Shown: positions 23,501 to 44,082 of the stretch, piece after piece
Numbering within the stretch: the stretch's first letter is position 1
Layout: every line of letters begins with the position of its first letter
Notes under the pieces: model-generated
Databases searched by the model: none
The model's input: the letters and a program-made list of their open reading frames with translations, nothing else
Told to the model about the DNA's origin: nothing
Translations under genes and position numbers: made by a program
Source of the DNA: Sipunculus nudus
Taxonomy: Eukaryota; Annelida; Sipuncula; Golfingiida; Sipunculidae
Direction: 5' to 3'
Length of the DNA: 64,000 nt
Assembly: GCA_026874595.1 (NCBI GenBank)
Contig: CM049320.1
Span: 14,676,488-14,740,487, forward strand

Positions 23501-25171
23501 AAAGCCAATCAGAGCCGGCCAACCTATTCACTACACTCTTTCATCTAAGCGAGCAGAGACCCCGGGGTCAAGAGAGTAAACAGGACCTTGCGACATTATA
23601 CTGAAAAAAATAAGCCCTCAAATGAATGTAATTCTACTACTGAAGTGTTTCTATATATACCCAAACTAAACAATGATCCCCAGTGGCATGACGTCGTTAC
23701 AGCAATGGATGAGCAAGCGAATTTGATAATAATATTTACTATACGAGGAAACGGCATTTAAACAGTCCTTGAAATTATCTCAACAGATAGACTTTCAAGA
23801 GCGGAAAATCTATCGAGCCATAGAATACAGTACTCGGACAGTGGTTAAATAAATGATTAAGTTTTTTTATTGCTAGTACATCTATCTGTTATGAAGGAAC
23901 TGCCACCAGCGGGGCTACTAAACGGGATTGGGGATCGATACCCTGTTTGCCTCCACCAGGAGTGTGTTTGCGTGTGTGTTTGTTTGTTCACAACATATCC
24001 CGCGCAACCACGAACTGAATCTCACGAGATTTCGGAAATGGGCTAATGAAGACGCGATTAGATCTTGGTGGGGATCCGGAACGTGGCCCGAATCTAGGAA
24101 CGTCCTCAAGGAATGCACCTGGGAAAATCGGCCGAATAAGTGAACAGCGGAGGGTTGCATGCATCAGAATGCAGATTTATAGTTTTCAAATACGATCATG
24201 ATACGTCTTTAATTAGGAAATTTAAATATTAGTACGTAATTTGAATAATCATACTCGTGCAGTGGATGAAACCGCTCATTGACGGTTGTGTATTTTTTTC
24301 TAATTTTACAATTAATTATTCTTCCTCAGGTTGTACTGAGAAATTCAGACATCTGTTCAGAGCCCCAGACGGCTCCACATCATGTTACTCATTACTTGAT
24401 GTCGGTAGCATGTGGTCTGGGGCGTGGAGAAGATGTGAAAAAATGGAGGCACACATGCTCGCCATAGAAACCGAAAAAGAACAGCAACACATGCACACGG
24501 TATTACAAGCTGAGGAAGTTAAAGGGACAGCACTGCGTAAGTAAACTATAGGTGAACTAAATTTAAATAAGCAAGTCAAAACTTTGATTTAGAGTCCACC
24601 TGCGAGTGCGAGACTTGACACACTCGAGTCCAAGACCGGAACTGCGCTCAACGGAAATATCTTTATAAATTTACTTGAAGATGGGATAACATGTGTATTT
24701 TATGTTAGTTTACACTACACGGAGAATGATTTGACAAATCTGTCAAACCATTGATTAAAGAAGTGTTACTATTAAGCCAAAACTTATTATACTGCCAGTC
24801 TTTGATAAAGTTCCTTTGAGGGAGAAGTTATGTAAAAACCCTTCGTGAATTTTATTATTGCCTCAATAAAATAACCTATGTCATAATGAAAATAAGCTTA
24901 AATCAAAAACTGGGTTATATAGAATAAAAAACATATTTCAGTACCTAAAGTCTATTGGATAGCAGCGACAGACAGGAAAGAAGAAGGGACTTGGGTGTGG
25001 CACGGAACACAGGAGAAACTAAAATACAGCAACTGGGACCACGGGCTGAAAATGAGCGGTTACGACTGTGCCGTGGTTACACTCAAGAGAGGTTACCCGT
25101 GGAAGACAACCGCTTGCGGGATGCTGTTCCGAACAGCGTGTGAAAAGCCACCGGAGTATTATCAGCTATAA
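19767..25171 (+). CDS. gene B: secreted PAN/apple-CTLD protein, 281 aa, 5 coding exons
   Basis: Exons 19767-19806, 20734-21003, 21792-21890, 24330-24536 and 24942-25171; all introns are GT-AG and phase 1, and the 846-nt frame is open throughout. Signal peptide 1-13 (MKLFNLVLIFLFG), PAN/apple-like domain about 14-103, short polar spacer 104-136, CTLD 137-281. The CTLD has all expected cysteines: N-terminal RCTEKF, C1 in TSCYSLL, C2 in GYDCAVV, C3 in TTACG and C4 in TACEK, plus WIAATD (WIG-like), TWVWHG and YSNW. The calcium motifs are lost: GLKMSG stands at the EPN/QPD site and no WND precedes C3. It should be a stable, non-classical lectin-like module. B is divergent from A and in tandem with C; the three are paralogues by exon order, phase and length. 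Further small spacer exons between 21890 and 24330 cannot be excluded. Confidence 0.82.
20168..20216. repeat. (TA)n microsatellite in gene B intron 1
   Basis: About 49 bp of uninterrupted TA. Confidence 0.9.
20508..20554. repeat. (TA)n microsatellite in gene B intron 1
   Basis: About 47 bp of TA, 290 bp from the previous tract. Confidence 0.9.
20734..21003 (+). CDS. gene B exon 2: PAN/apple-like domain
   Basis: 270 bp, phase 1 to phase 1; acceptor TTTATTTATAG, donor ACAG|GTATGC. It encodes HYAILTN, NFTLWHG, RRQRCLAKC, GCHGVNL and CRFCQLLL. It has N-glycosylation sequons (NMS, NFT, NSS). Confidence 0.8.
21627..21642 (+). repeat. poly(G) run
   Basis: Sixteen or so G in a row after GTTTGG, followed by TATTCTTAGATCCCCCC. 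In intron 2 of gene B. Confidence 0.8.
21792..21890 (+). CDS. gene B exon 3: spacer
   Basis: 99 bp, phase 1 to phase 1; acceptor TTTTTATCAG, donor TTAC|GTGAGT. It encodes KETKKITKVQ and SPTLTSDLSITEKPS, a polar linker resembling the composition of gene A exon 3. Confidence 0.68.
21945..22090 (+). repeat. GGCGGATCCAG-family repeat, diverged copy
   Basis: Shares TTTAGGAAAAGGTGGGATCAAACCCAGGAGGACTTATGT-type wording with 22916-23132 (TTTAGGAAAAGGATGGGCCC..CCCAGGAGGA). It sits in gene B intron 3. Confidence 0.45.
22916..23132 (+). mobile_element. MITE-like GGCGGATCCAG repeat, copy 2
   Basis: The left end CAGGGGCGGATCCAG and the right end CTGGACCCGCTTCAGGG are imperfect inverted repeats. The interior has GTCCCCAAGTCCG and a purine-rich AAAAAGAAAAAG tract. 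It matches 17678-17864 in the opposite orientation. In gene B intron 3. Confidence 0.55.
24330..24536 (+). CDS. gene B exon 4: CTLD first half
   Basis: 207 bp, phase 1 to phase 1; acceptor TTCTTCCTCAG, donor CTGC|GTAAGT. It contains TSCYSLLDV, WRRCEKMEAHMLAIET and EKEQQHMH. Confidence 0.82.
24942..25171 (+). CDS. gene B exon 5: CTLD second half and stop
   Basis: Acceptor CATATTTCAG. It contains VYWIAATD, GTWVWHG, LKYSNW, YDCAVV, TTACG and ACEKPP, ending at TAA 25169-25171. An AATAAA overlaps the stop at 25170-25175; it is probably too close to be the only poly(A) signal. Confidence 0.82.
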
Positions 25172-26216
25172 TAAATCGAGGATACTGTATATGCCTTAGG
25201 GTACCACCAATGGGCAAAAACGCCTATATCTGAAATCAACCAAAAACTTGTTTTTGTAATCTGGTACAGCGTTCTTTTTGATTGTATACTCATTTTTTTA
25301 ACTTTATGTTCATTGTAACATGATTATTGTAACATTAAAACAAATTTAAAAGGTATATTATTTTAAGCATTCCCCACTAAAAGTAATCAACTTTTAAAGT
25401 GGAATGATATTAAACTACATGACAATATGTAAAGAAATATCTATTTTTTTGCATCTGCTATGCGTCTTACTTGATTCATATTGTGTGATCCACAGTAATA
25501 TTTTTAATTTGCATGGCCTCAGTTTTAAGGTATATATAGAGATAAAAAAAAACATATTGCAGATATTGTGATGTAGTTTTATTTTAAAAAGCTAAAAGCG
25601 GCTTGCAGTAGCGAGGTGCTGACAATCGCGAACAGTTTGAAAATTTAAAAAAAATCGTAAAATATCATATAAAAATTGAAAATATGAAAACATGTGAATA
25701 CCATCAGATAGAAGACTGTACCTGATTTAAAATAATGTATACTTTATGGATCTGTATATGTATTTAAAGTAATTTATGGATCAATTCTAGATAAACAGGT
25801 TTTTGCCAATTGTGCTTCTTTAACATAAAAATAGGTATCATGTTGTACATCAGAGTATATTTTCAGGTGAAAAAAAACCAAGGTAGTTTAAAACGAATCA
25901 TGATGCGATGCTTATGGGAATTGAGAAAACAGTGAATGATGTTATAGCGGAAGCATGTAATGCGCATGCCCAGCTATTTCGTCTAAGTTGATCTCCTTCC
26001 CATGTGATTAAATTTGCGGTCAGGGAAATGAGTTATTTTTGAAGAAGTGCTGTGCCAAATAGAGGAACATACCCAAGGTTAAATGTCCGGCATGGTATAG
26101 GGCAAACGTTATATGTATAAACGTAGTTACCCCTCTATGCTTAAGGGGTCTTTCTACATGTTAATGTAGTTAATACAAAAAATTAGAGCATGTATACACT
26201 GTTTTGCACCTGTTTT

Positions 26217-26270
<54 letters not shown>

Positions 26271-27603
26271 ATTTCTCTTTGTGTCTATTGTCTCTTTCTA
26301 TCTATATTACTCTCTTTTTCTCTCCATATTTTTCTCTCTCTCCCCCCTTTCTGCCCTTTCGCTCGTTTATATAATCGTTTCCAAATATTACTCCCTTAGA
26401 TTTTTTTTCTTGTTGCTGTAATGTTTCCTCCCTATTCCTCTTCCGGTCTACATGAACAATGTTAACGTGTATATATACCTATTGATTTGGAAATAAACGA
26501 ATTTCGGTACAAAATTCAATTCAATTCAATTCATTTTCAATTAAAATAATTTTATTTCAACAAGAAGATATACATAATACATGAAACAGTTCATTTATAT
26601 ATAATTGAATCTGTCACAAAGAGGACTGACTCACTGAGTATATGTCCTCTCAGTATTAACATTAAATTTTGTTGATTATATAGTGCACACACTGTGCAAT
26701 AAGAAAACTAATATTACGCTTTTTGCAATATAGAAAAAAATAATAAACATTTGATGATGAAAATATTTTTAAATATAATAAATATGATTCTTTCACGTTT
26801 AAATGTTGATATTGCACAACAAGGATCAAAATATTTAATAATATTCTTCCAAAGACCAGTCCTCTTTAAATTATTGAGTTTTCTGTAGGCTGCAGTTTTG
26901 CATATTGGCACATGAAAAAAGGCATTCTTCTTGTTCTGTTATGATGTACATCTAAGTTATTGCAAAATGATTCAGACAAAATGAAAGGTAACATTCCATA
27001 ATTAACCTGATAAATAAATAAACCAACACTATAATTATAGATATTTTCTAGAGTTAGTAAACTTAGGTAAATTTACAGAACATATGTATGTGAATTATAT
27101 GGAAATGAGGTGATAATCTGTATAGCTCTCTTCTGCAACATGATAAGTGACAGACACCATAGCAGAACCAAACACTTGAATACAAGAGGTTAAAATTAGA
27201 TAAAAAAATAACGTGTAATAAGAGTAGACTCTTGTAACATCTTCATTGCTCATAGTAATAGAATGGAATGCCTCATCATAACTAATAATAGTTTGTAAAC
27301 CATTCTGTAACATTTGACTATTTGTGATATGATGGAAAGTAAATTGATTTACATGTCATTGACCTGTATAGCTTTTGTTAAATTCTTTTAAAATGAGTAT
27401 GGCCTATACTTCATTTGTATACAGCGTGATGACTTTTTGTAAATAAATATATAACGTTTTCTTTTGCCTTATGGTTTTGTAAGCATAAAAGTTATACTAT
27501 ACAGTCTGAGGATATTTATTTACCCTTATTGAGTTTTTTGTCATACATAAATATAACACGCGTTATTGTCATTATCATTATGTTTTAGTGGCGGTAAACG
27601 GCT
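25172..27603. other. gene B 3' region and intergenic DNA
   Basis: AT-rich, with no exon recognised. It holds a (CT)n tract at 26219-26266 and an ATTCA pentamer run near 26515. The short frames on both strands show no domain. Confidence 0.4.
26219..26266 (+). repeat. (CT)n microsatellite
   Basis: A poly-T lead into uninterrupted TC dinucleotides, followed by decayed CTCT-rich sequence to about 26345. Confidence 0.9.
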
Positions 27604-27835
27604 CAATGCTGGCTTAAGTAAATACTATGTGCATCTGAAGAATTCCATTTCAGTTTCAGACTAAGTGACAGGGCGGTATCACACGATTATCCTGACTTTA
27701 ACTAGGCCAGATGCACCGCACCTGCGGGTCCTTGGTGTTTATTCATCTTCTTTGCTAGGTCAAGACCCACTCAAGGTGCACTCTTTTGTGAGTGAGTCTT
27801 CCATTTAAGCCTGCCGATCGTTCACCCTATGTGGG
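27604..27835 (-). mobile_element. SINE body fragment, inverted
   Basis: Reverse complement of the body at 13560-13916: AATGCT..TTAAG, GCATCTGAAGAATTCCATTT, GGGCGGTATCACACG, CACCTGCGGG and GTGCACTCTTTTGTGAG. The tRNA head is missing. Confidence 0.6.
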
Positions 27836-29041
27836 GACCGTCCTTTGGAATTCCCTCCGCTCCCCATTGTAATCCATGAGGATACTTTCAAAGGACTTAA
27901 TGGTGTCGGACAAAATTGTTGAAACACTGCTCAACTGTTTTTCAGAAAAACGTTTGCTCGATTTGAATACCCCACTCGTATCTAAATATAAAAATATATG
28001 TCCCATTCAATTTCTCTTCATTCCTAGACAAGTATAATTGGCTTTTGTCGAACCTCAATTTCACATAATTTTAACACGAATAAAAAAAAAATTAATATGG
28101 ACAGAAAAGAATAATTACCCTATTGTCCGCGGGGTGTCGCCTCCTCCCTGCGTCCAATCATTCAAAATCCTCACTGAGCATGTATCTGGGTAATGTTTAT
28201 CTGCCAGCGGTTATGCACTCGGCATACTTTTACGCCGAAATCGAACTATTTCGATAAGGTATTGTCATGACCAAAATAAAGTATTTGTAGTGCAATACCC
28301 GTGAAGAGGCATTATAAACAGGAACTTATGCAGGTTCTCGCCTGTATATTTTACGTAATACAACTGTTTGCAGATGAAAGAAGATGAAAATACATATTGA
28401 TAGTGACGTGATACATCGGCATAACCTAGTGAGGTTGCAGGGGGCTATGCCCCCCTCCCCCCACTGGCTCTCATTAAATTTCTCTCGGAATTTCAGTTAG
28501 TCTAATAAAGATTGAATTTTTGAAAACACATTCATGAATTCCTGTCACTAGTAACCTTTATATTTGGGACTTCATTCAATATAAGGCATTGTACATGCAG
28601 TAATTAATGTATTGTTTATTGATAATTCTACATTATATAAGGTCTGATCCCGCAAATATGATTTTTTTTTTAAATTTAATTATCTTGTAAAACTGATTTC
28701 TAAGTTTTTCTAATCGGAGTTCAAACATATGAGGTTTTTACATATATTAAAATAAAGGTGTAGGTTTATATTCTGATATCACCGACTTTGTCAGTCTCAT
28801 CCGACTTTACACTTTGCTTTCCTGGTCATTCGGACCTGTTCATTCTTGTATTTTTTCTATGCTTCCTGGGGTGCATACATGTAATGTGTCACACAGGCAC
28901 ATACTCCTGGGGAGAATAAATTCTGGGATTTACCATTATAGCATGTTAAAATAGGAAAGAGGGCCTGGGGATCGAGGGACACATGTTTCTCAAATTGATT
29001 AAATGCAAGTGGGGCAGTAAACTGAGTCAAAACTACAGAGA

Positions 29042-29077
<36 letters not shown>

Positions 29078-29848
29078 CAGACAGACAGAGAAGCCTGGTA
29101 GAGAAGAAACGGTACAGGTGAATGTCGGTAATGGCTGAAATGCATTAAAAATTCCCAACTGATAGGTACCAACTTGCAAATCCGCCTGAATATCAATATT
29201 GGCGAGGGTAAAAGCCACAATCTGTACAAATCCCTATTGGCTGAGCCTTGATTGTTGGTTGCTTAAAATGAAAAAGAATTGTTGCGGTTAAATTTCAATC
29301 TCTCAAAATAGTTAAAAGAATAACATTTCACGTAAAATTTTAAAATAAATGATAAATTTTCTAACAAATTAAAAAAAGGATAATAATTTTAATTGTCTGT
29401 TAATAGACTGTGTACGCCATTAGGCATGCCGAGGTGTCTGTTTGACGATCTAAGTTGTGAGAGCGGGATCATTCTAGTTAATGTTAACTTGAGACATACT
29501 TAATGTGTATTAATTGCTGAACTTGCAGTTGTTTGCTACATTATCAAGTATTGATCAAAACAGAAGGCAGTTTAAATGCATTGGACATCAATATAACAGA
29601 CACTTCCGTCCGACTGGCTCACCTTCTTGTACTAGAGTAGCGATTTTTTCTATTCCATCTACTTAAAGAGACCTGTTAATAGGATGTTTGTTTATATGTA
29701 GCCCTACTAGGGCTTTCAACAATTGGGTAGTTTTTCTTCTGTTAGATTATAGTGTAGCTTTCCCTTTTGTAAGCTACATGCGTTGTATTTTTATCACTGA
29801 TTATATACAGTATTAGAGATCGTTGATCTACATGTTTTCTTCAAACAG
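27836..29848. other. intergenic DNA upstream of gene C
   Basis: No exon seen. It includes an AG/ACAG-rich microsatellite (29036-29090) and the GGGGGCTATGCCCCCCTCCCC palindrome near 28441. The promoter of gene C should lie here, but no core element can be assigned. Confidence 0.4.
29036..29090. repeat. (AG)n(ACAG)n microsatellite
   Basis: GAGAGA run followed by AGACAG hexamers. Confidence 0.88.
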
Positions 29849-29855
29849 GATAAGA
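29849..29855 (+). other. gene C 5' UTR after probable leader intron
   Basis: A TTTTCTTCAAACAG acceptor ends 7 bases before the ATG, as in gene B, suggesting a non-coding first exon upstream. Confidence 0.4.
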
Positions 29856-37691
<7,836 letters not shown>

Positions 37692-37836
37692 AATTGGGTT
37701 AACGGACATTTGCACCCAGTGCAAGCAGCGGTGGCGGATCCAGAAATTAAGGAACAGGTGGTCGCTAATACTTGGTTAACGGTTGATGGGTATTAAACAA
37801 AAAATAAGATCTTAAATTGTGCATATATTTTTTTTG

Positions 37837-37880
<44 letters not shown>

Positions 37881-40391
37881 CTATATCGATGTCCTACAAA
37901 TATATTAATTGTGCAATGTTATATTACCAATATATATACCAATATACCAATTATATAACCAATATAACTACCCAAGATATCGGAATAGGCCCCTTTAAGT
38001 TGTCTAAGGAGCATATTAAAAAGGATTGGGTTGTTATGGGTTGTTCAAGACGCCGATAACTCTATCACTATAATTATTTTACTCCCTGATCTTAGATTTA
38101 TCAGGGAGACAAACTCTTAAAATAATAAGTTAGTAGGGCATTAATAAGCCTGATAAAATCAAGAAAATGGCTAATGTCCCCCCGACTTAAGATAGTTTAT
38201 ATTATATCATTGATATGTTGTTTCATGTTAACCTACTTAATATTTGTATGATGTGTCATGCTCGCTTTCAGTATACTATCAATTGCAGAGGGATATAGTT
38301 ATGTACCACATATGCATTAAAGATAAATATTATCAAGTGTGTTCGACACTTTCATTTAAAATCACACAACTTTGTCTATCTTTTTTCTTAATTTTATCTG
38401 TCTGAGAGGTGATTGCCCTGGCCTATGTAATATCGGGACTGATCTTTTATTAGAACATATCTGACAGTCTTGTTGAAACAATATAAGTTTTTAATATCAT
38501 GATAATATTTAAAATATATCACCGTACTACGTGATATCAGTATCAGTATTTTAAGCTGAAGTTAAAAGCAAGAGAAACAAAAAAACTACATATACAAGGG
38601 AAATAAGTTCTGAATCACCTCAGACAGATGACAAATGTCAATACGTGTATTTAAATTACTTGCGGTAGTTTGAAGCGCTGAACACCTCAACTCAGGCTAG
38701 CCTGGACCTTCCGCCATGTTTTCGGTAACTTTTTTTCTGGAAAAGCGTGATTCTATCATTTTTATATATAATCATTTTAAATTGAACTGACAAGTTGTAC
38801 CTATATATTGTCAAAGATTTAATGATAAGTTATTCGTAGAATTCCAATTTATTCCAATTATTAAACTACTGACATTTAATGAATCATTATAATTAAATAT
38901 CTCATTAATGTGTGGCAATATAAACAAACCCCAGGAATATTGGACCCGGTGACTAATATGACCGTTAACGGTACGGGTATCGCAGCTGTCAGCTACCTTG
39001 ATATTCCCGTGCAAGCAGGGATATAAGGGATATAAGGGATCTGCAGGGAGAATAAGGCATACATGTGGCATCCAGTAACCACAGAACAAATCACTAGGGC
39101 TCAAGTCAACCATTATCCCATGGACGCACACAATGGCTGCAAATATACCCGTCTGTCTCTTCTGCAGGAATAACATTGCCAAACTAGAAAACTGCTGTAC
39201 CAGGAGATAAGCGGGCTGTTAGTTTAATATCTAAACTTCTAATATCAACACGTGCCCTGGACTTAACGCCACACGAAAGAGAAATTATTGCTTCAACCTG
39301 TTCCCCTCTATCTCCTCTACTTTTCTCCAAAAATTTTTACTTATAGTTAGAAAATTCCTAGGCAGGTATTTTGTGTAAACTCACTGGCACTTGTAAACAG
39401 GTAAGTTGGGAGGTCCAGTATAGACTTTACACAATCACACAACTTGTATGATGAATTATAGGGTGATGATAATAGAGCAAGACTCATAATCCGGCCCTTC
39501 ATTTGGGTATTAAAAGAATAAAATTCTGCTTTTCCGTATCGAAAAAGAAGGATCGCCCACCCGTCCCCCAACCCCCGCTCCCACATCCCCCGGGTCTAAG
39601 CTGGGGCTCCCCTCAACAAGAACGTTCGACCGCCATTTTCTGTCTTCTTTAGTTTCTTTTTTTTTGTATGCTTATGTGTGTATGTTACCAAAACAACACC
39701 AACGTTTACATTTTTATATCCAGAGCCAGACGAAGTAAAAATAAAATGAGGTGAGCAAAAGTAGTTTATTTTAAAGAAAGCAAGTACATCGATCTGCACC
39801 AGTCACAGGGATTTTTTTCTTTTTTGACGAGTTTTCCCTATAAAATCTGCTAAGGAAATTAATAGTTTATCTTTTGCCTTTAAGCTTATACTCCCTACAA
39901 ATGCTCTATAACCGTCAATTGCGATTATTTTTTATTTGTCAAAATTGTCAATCATTTCATATCAAGTATTTTCATATTTCTGCCAAACAATATTGCTTAA
40001 ATTGCCAATTATCGCAATTAAACGCAAAAATATTTAAATTTAACATAGAACATTTTAGAGGCAAACAAAGTCCGTCTACTACTTGCAGTTGTTAAGAATT
40101 TATTAAAACCGCTATCAAAACTAAACAAGCGAAGGACTTAATTACTCAGATAAGTGGATGTTTGTGTTTGGACAAATTTATTAGTATTATTTTACTGACA
40201 TCAGATTGAATTTATGACAGTACAAATATTAACATTTCTAATATAAAGGGATTTTCAGAATGAATCTTTATTTGTCTGTTGTTCCGTTTTCTACATGACG
40301 TTTATAGTCAGAGGTTTTATTTCTTACCCGCCAGATGTCAGCACCTCTGGTATAACCTGCATTTTCCTCCTCTGCATGTTGTTCACTTGTT
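37692..40391. other. gene C 3' region and intergenic DNA
   Basis: A GGCGGATCCAG repeat scrap lies near 37733 and a TA microsatellite at 37838-37880. The 123-codon minus frame at 38811-39182 shows no domain. I see no supported gene. Confidence 0.4.
37838..37880. repeat. (TA)n microsatellite, interrupted
   Basis: TA dinucleotides with one CA break. Confidence 0.88.
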
Positions 40392-40925
40392 GAGTCAGGT
40401 CAGGTCGCTCATAGCGGTAGCCTGACACCCGAACGTCGAGTTTTAATTACTGTAACTGAAGACGTTGGGGTGGCAATACAAGATATTAGGTTCGCATCAA
40501 CTCTAGTACACGCAAATGTGCACGCCATTTCTAACAGTACTTTTTCATTTTCATTTGCTTGTTGAGCTAGCAAGTAAGGCATAAAGTGACGTTAATCTTT
40601 TGGGGGAAATGATAAATATTACATTCATGGTTGACTTACGGATTTCATGGATCAGTTTAATATAACCAGGCTGATTTTACTCAGAAAGTTTGTCTCTGCG
40701 TCCATCATGATGGCTTGACAGCTTTGTTTGAATCAGTGCCACAAGGAAGTAAGGAGGTAATTAATGTAATAAATTTTGTGTAACAATGTTTTTTCTTCAT
40801 TATTTAGCAAATAAAACACGACCATATGAGCCTCTAATACTAAGTACTACCACCCAGCAAATATTTTGACCCTCAGAGTAGATGTTCTATTATGACTTGC
40901 ATCATGACTTACAGGCCCCTATCAG
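40392..40925. repeat. dispersed segment D, uninterrupted copy
   Basis: About 530 bp shared with 60195-60525 plus 63195-63440. Blocks include TGACACCC.AACGTCGA, AACTGAAGACG, GGTTCGCATCAA.TCTAGTA, TGCACGCCATTTCT, ACTTTTTCATTTTCAT, then GGTGACTTACG-like words, GTGCCACA, AGGAGGTAAT and CCCTATCAGTTA. Here the two halves are continuous, so this copy shows the state before the insertion in the other. Confidence 0.6.
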
Positions 40926-42578
40926 TTACTGTGGAGATTGAATTGTCCGTCGGGTTTTTATTTTCGTGAAATTCGTGGGATACCTTTATCCACGAAATTA
41001 AATCACAACGATCATTAGGTTTCTTATATAATTTTTGAAAGTCCATAGACCCTGTGTTATCTTGTTGGTACGCTTTCACTGACCATGCTAGCAAATGCTA
41101 CTGATTAATAAAGCTCAAAGAAAACGGTATTAAGCCCATAAATAAAAAAAATATGTATATATATATATATATATTGTGAGGAAAGACATTCAGTTCCATC
41201 TGGGGGAGCAAACAAAACGAGATTTCATCAGTGTCGGACTTACAAGTGACTGTTTAAAAGTGCGTCTGCACTTACACTGGTTTATGTGGACTTGCTCATC
41301 TTCTTTCCATATTATCACGCTTAAAGTCGTAGGTAAAGGTCATTTTACCCTGCTTATATTATTTGATTGTTCGTTTGAAAGAATGTCATGTTTAAAAAAA
41401 AACAACTGTGCGGCAGAGTTAATCTAGTTATCCTCCGGCTTGGTGATGAGTCACGGTCAGCTCAGCACCGTTACATGAGCTCGAGCGCGGTCTAACTGTG
41501 GCCTCGTTCCCGGGCACGTCAGTCAACTTGGGGTTCCATCTGAACAAACGACATACCAAAAAGTTTTAATTCTTTTAAAAGATTAATACGCAGAATATTA
41601 ATAATGACTTCCATTGATTCTAATAATTCATAAAATCACAACCAGAACTAGATTGGTTCTCACGAGCGCAGACCACACAACCGGGCAATTTGCCCGGCGG
41701 GGCTTAATCAGGTGTCAAGATAGGCGGGGAAGCCGAGTACAATAGCCGATCACCGCCGGGACAATACGACTGGGCAATAAAATTCCGGAACAGCTTGGTA
41801 AACTGTCATTGATGTCAGAGTAGACACTCCTTTTCTTAACCAACAATTTTTCAGATATGTCGGCTATATACTTGTCATTTTATGTCATTAACCCTTTCAC
41901 TTTTACTGGGACTGCGTGTTTTTTTTTAACAAAAGGGAAACACTGATCTTTGGCTTATTTTCAGGTCTGTTCACATTTTAATGTTGATACAATGCCTGAT
42001 TAGGAAAGATTAATCCACGAAATATTTTACCCAACGAGTAGTGTTTCAGCTCGAAACCACGAAATATTAAACCCAAGATATTTTCTGAATCCACTGTATT
42101 AAAAAAAAGTCTGAGTGTCATGTGATAAGGACTAGGACGCCACAGGCTAATCTTGACAAACGTTCAAGTTACCGAATTGGGCAGAGACCGAATTAGCGAA
42201 TCGATGGCCGATTCTCCTGAAATTCTGAGTGCTGATTAGGCCTACACTTTAACAACTTAACTGGTGGCGCCACCTTCAGCGTATTGTGTCAAGTACCACG
42301 ACGTGAGCACACACAATAAAAAACAGTCTTGAAATGTATCTACATTGGCTTCCTGTTGCCTTCCGGATCAAATTTAAGATCACAGTCATAATTTTCAGTG
42401 ATCCGTTAGATCGTAGCCAAGATTTTGTCAGGGATAGCTTGAATATCAGACGGTCTGTCTATCCACCGTTTTTTTAGTTTTGTGTTTCCTATATTATTAC
42501 TGGGTATACTCGGATTAAACTGAGTCAAGCCAGAATAGGACTCCCATAACAATATTGAAATATTTTGTAAGAGGAACG
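40926..42578. other. intergenic DNA, no gene recognised
   Basis: Repeat-like sequence with CCACGAAAT(A/T)TTA words near 40990, 42015 and 42058 and a TA tract at 41156-41175. No exon recognised. Confidence 0.35.
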
Positions 42579-42965
42579 TAAAGCCACGGTCACACTGAAT
42601 CATACGACTGTTTAATCGTGCGATTGACCCACGATCTGGTTGTCGCACGACCAGTCTCTACAAATTTGTTCTGATTCTGAAATGGTCGTGAGTACTTGAT
42701 ACCGGTGGTAGGTAATCGTACGACTGGTGGCACGCTCGGTTGCACGATCAACCAGAACTAGTGACGATCGGTCGCAAGATCAGTCGTGCGTCAGGTCGTT
42801 GCGATTAATATTGATCGTAAGACAAGTCTTAGTCACCAGCGACCAATCGTAGGACTTGTCATAATGACCTGCGACTAGTCGTTCAACTAGTCGTGCCACC
42901 GATCGTATGGATATGTATTCCAGGGCCCGATATCAGCCCTAGTCATTCGTTCTCAGTACTTACGT

Positions 42966-43797
42966 TGTTACGTAACCCAGTATCAACAGATCACGTACGT
43001 AGTCGTGACGAACATAAATGATGTAATGGAGATAAAAAAAATGAGATTCTGTAACACAAGGCAGCCTGAATTGTCTAGGGGAATGAATAAAGAATTCCTA
43101 ACTTTACAATACACTAAATCAATACAATTACACAGCATAACAACAGTACAACAGTTAATCAAAACAAGTATATAAATAAAGTGTACAGTACCTGGATACC
43201 ACCACTGTCACAGCGACAAAAAGTCCTTTAAAGCAAATAATCCAGATGAACAGTTCACATAAATCTTCTCGGAGAATAACAGTCCAGTTCAATCACAAAA
43301 TCAATTAGTTGTAATCAAAAAGTGAAGTTCTTGTTGTAATCCCAAAAGTAAACTGAAGACTATATAAGACCCGTCACAGATTTAGAAGAAAAGCTATAAC
43401 TGCCGCAATTATAGGAAAAGGTCCACAAACAGACTTACACTCTTCTGCGTCCGCTGGAATATATGTCTCCTCTCTCTCGGCTCTAAAAAACAGTCCCTTA
43501 TTTATAACTTTTTATCTCAAGCCGAACACTTTCCATTTCCCGAACAATCTAAAGAACATAACAATACACACGTTACAGGAAACATACAGAACAAAAACGC
43601 TGTGTTTCTACACATCAGGGTTCACACGTGGGCCGGCCCGGCTCGGCCCGGCGAGAAAGTTCCAGACTAGCATGACCGCTGTATACACGTCAGACCCCAC
43701 GCGTGGGCCGGGCTATGCCGCCATAGCAACGGCCAATGCTGGTGCCGCACATGCACATGTAAGACTGCTGCACACGATAATAGAGACATCTGTAACA
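42966..43797 (-). repeat. 3' LTR of the gypsy element, copy L2
   Basis: 832 bp; minus strand starts TGTTACAGATGTCTC and ends GGTTACGTAACA. Same family as 8206-9031, 44786-45572 and 49268-50069 (shared CTGCGTCCGCTGGAAT, TGAATAAAG and CAATACACTAAATC on the plus strand). Confidence 0.75.
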
Positions 43798-43806
43798 CTC
43801 CCCCTG
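43798..43806 (-). promoter_or_regulatory. polypurine tract of gypsy element
   Basis: CAGGGGGAG on the minus strand immediately before the TGTTACAG start of the 3' LTR. Confidence 0.65.
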
Positions 43807-43930
43807 AAAGAAAAAAGAAAGTTTTCTAAAAAAAAATTTCTTTTTGAGATCACAATCACTAAATTTTTAAAACATCTAAAAAATAATCTTATTTACAACA
43901 TAACATAAACATCTCGTTTACAACATTTCA

Positions 43931-44082
43931 TTAGCATCTCGATAAGCAATCAGCAATTACATTGTCTTTCCCTTTAATGTGTTTGATTTCAAGGATGTAA
44001 TCCTGTACAAGCAAATTTTATCTCAACAAACTTGATTTTTACTCTTCAACTTGTTCATGAACTTGAGGGGATTGTGACAACT
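43931..44082 (-). pseudogene. gypsy pol RNase H C-terminal fragment, broken
   Basis: The minus strand encodes HNPLKFMNKLKSKNQ, then after a frame break QDYILEIKHIKGKDNVIADC followed by LSRC and a TAA at 43933-43931. This is the end of the Ty3/gypsy RNase H domain (the NPLxxL..., IKGKxNxxADxLSR signature). A small deletion and an in-frame stop between the halves inactivate it. No integrase follows; only a short trailer separates the stop from the polypurine tract. Confidence 0.78.
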
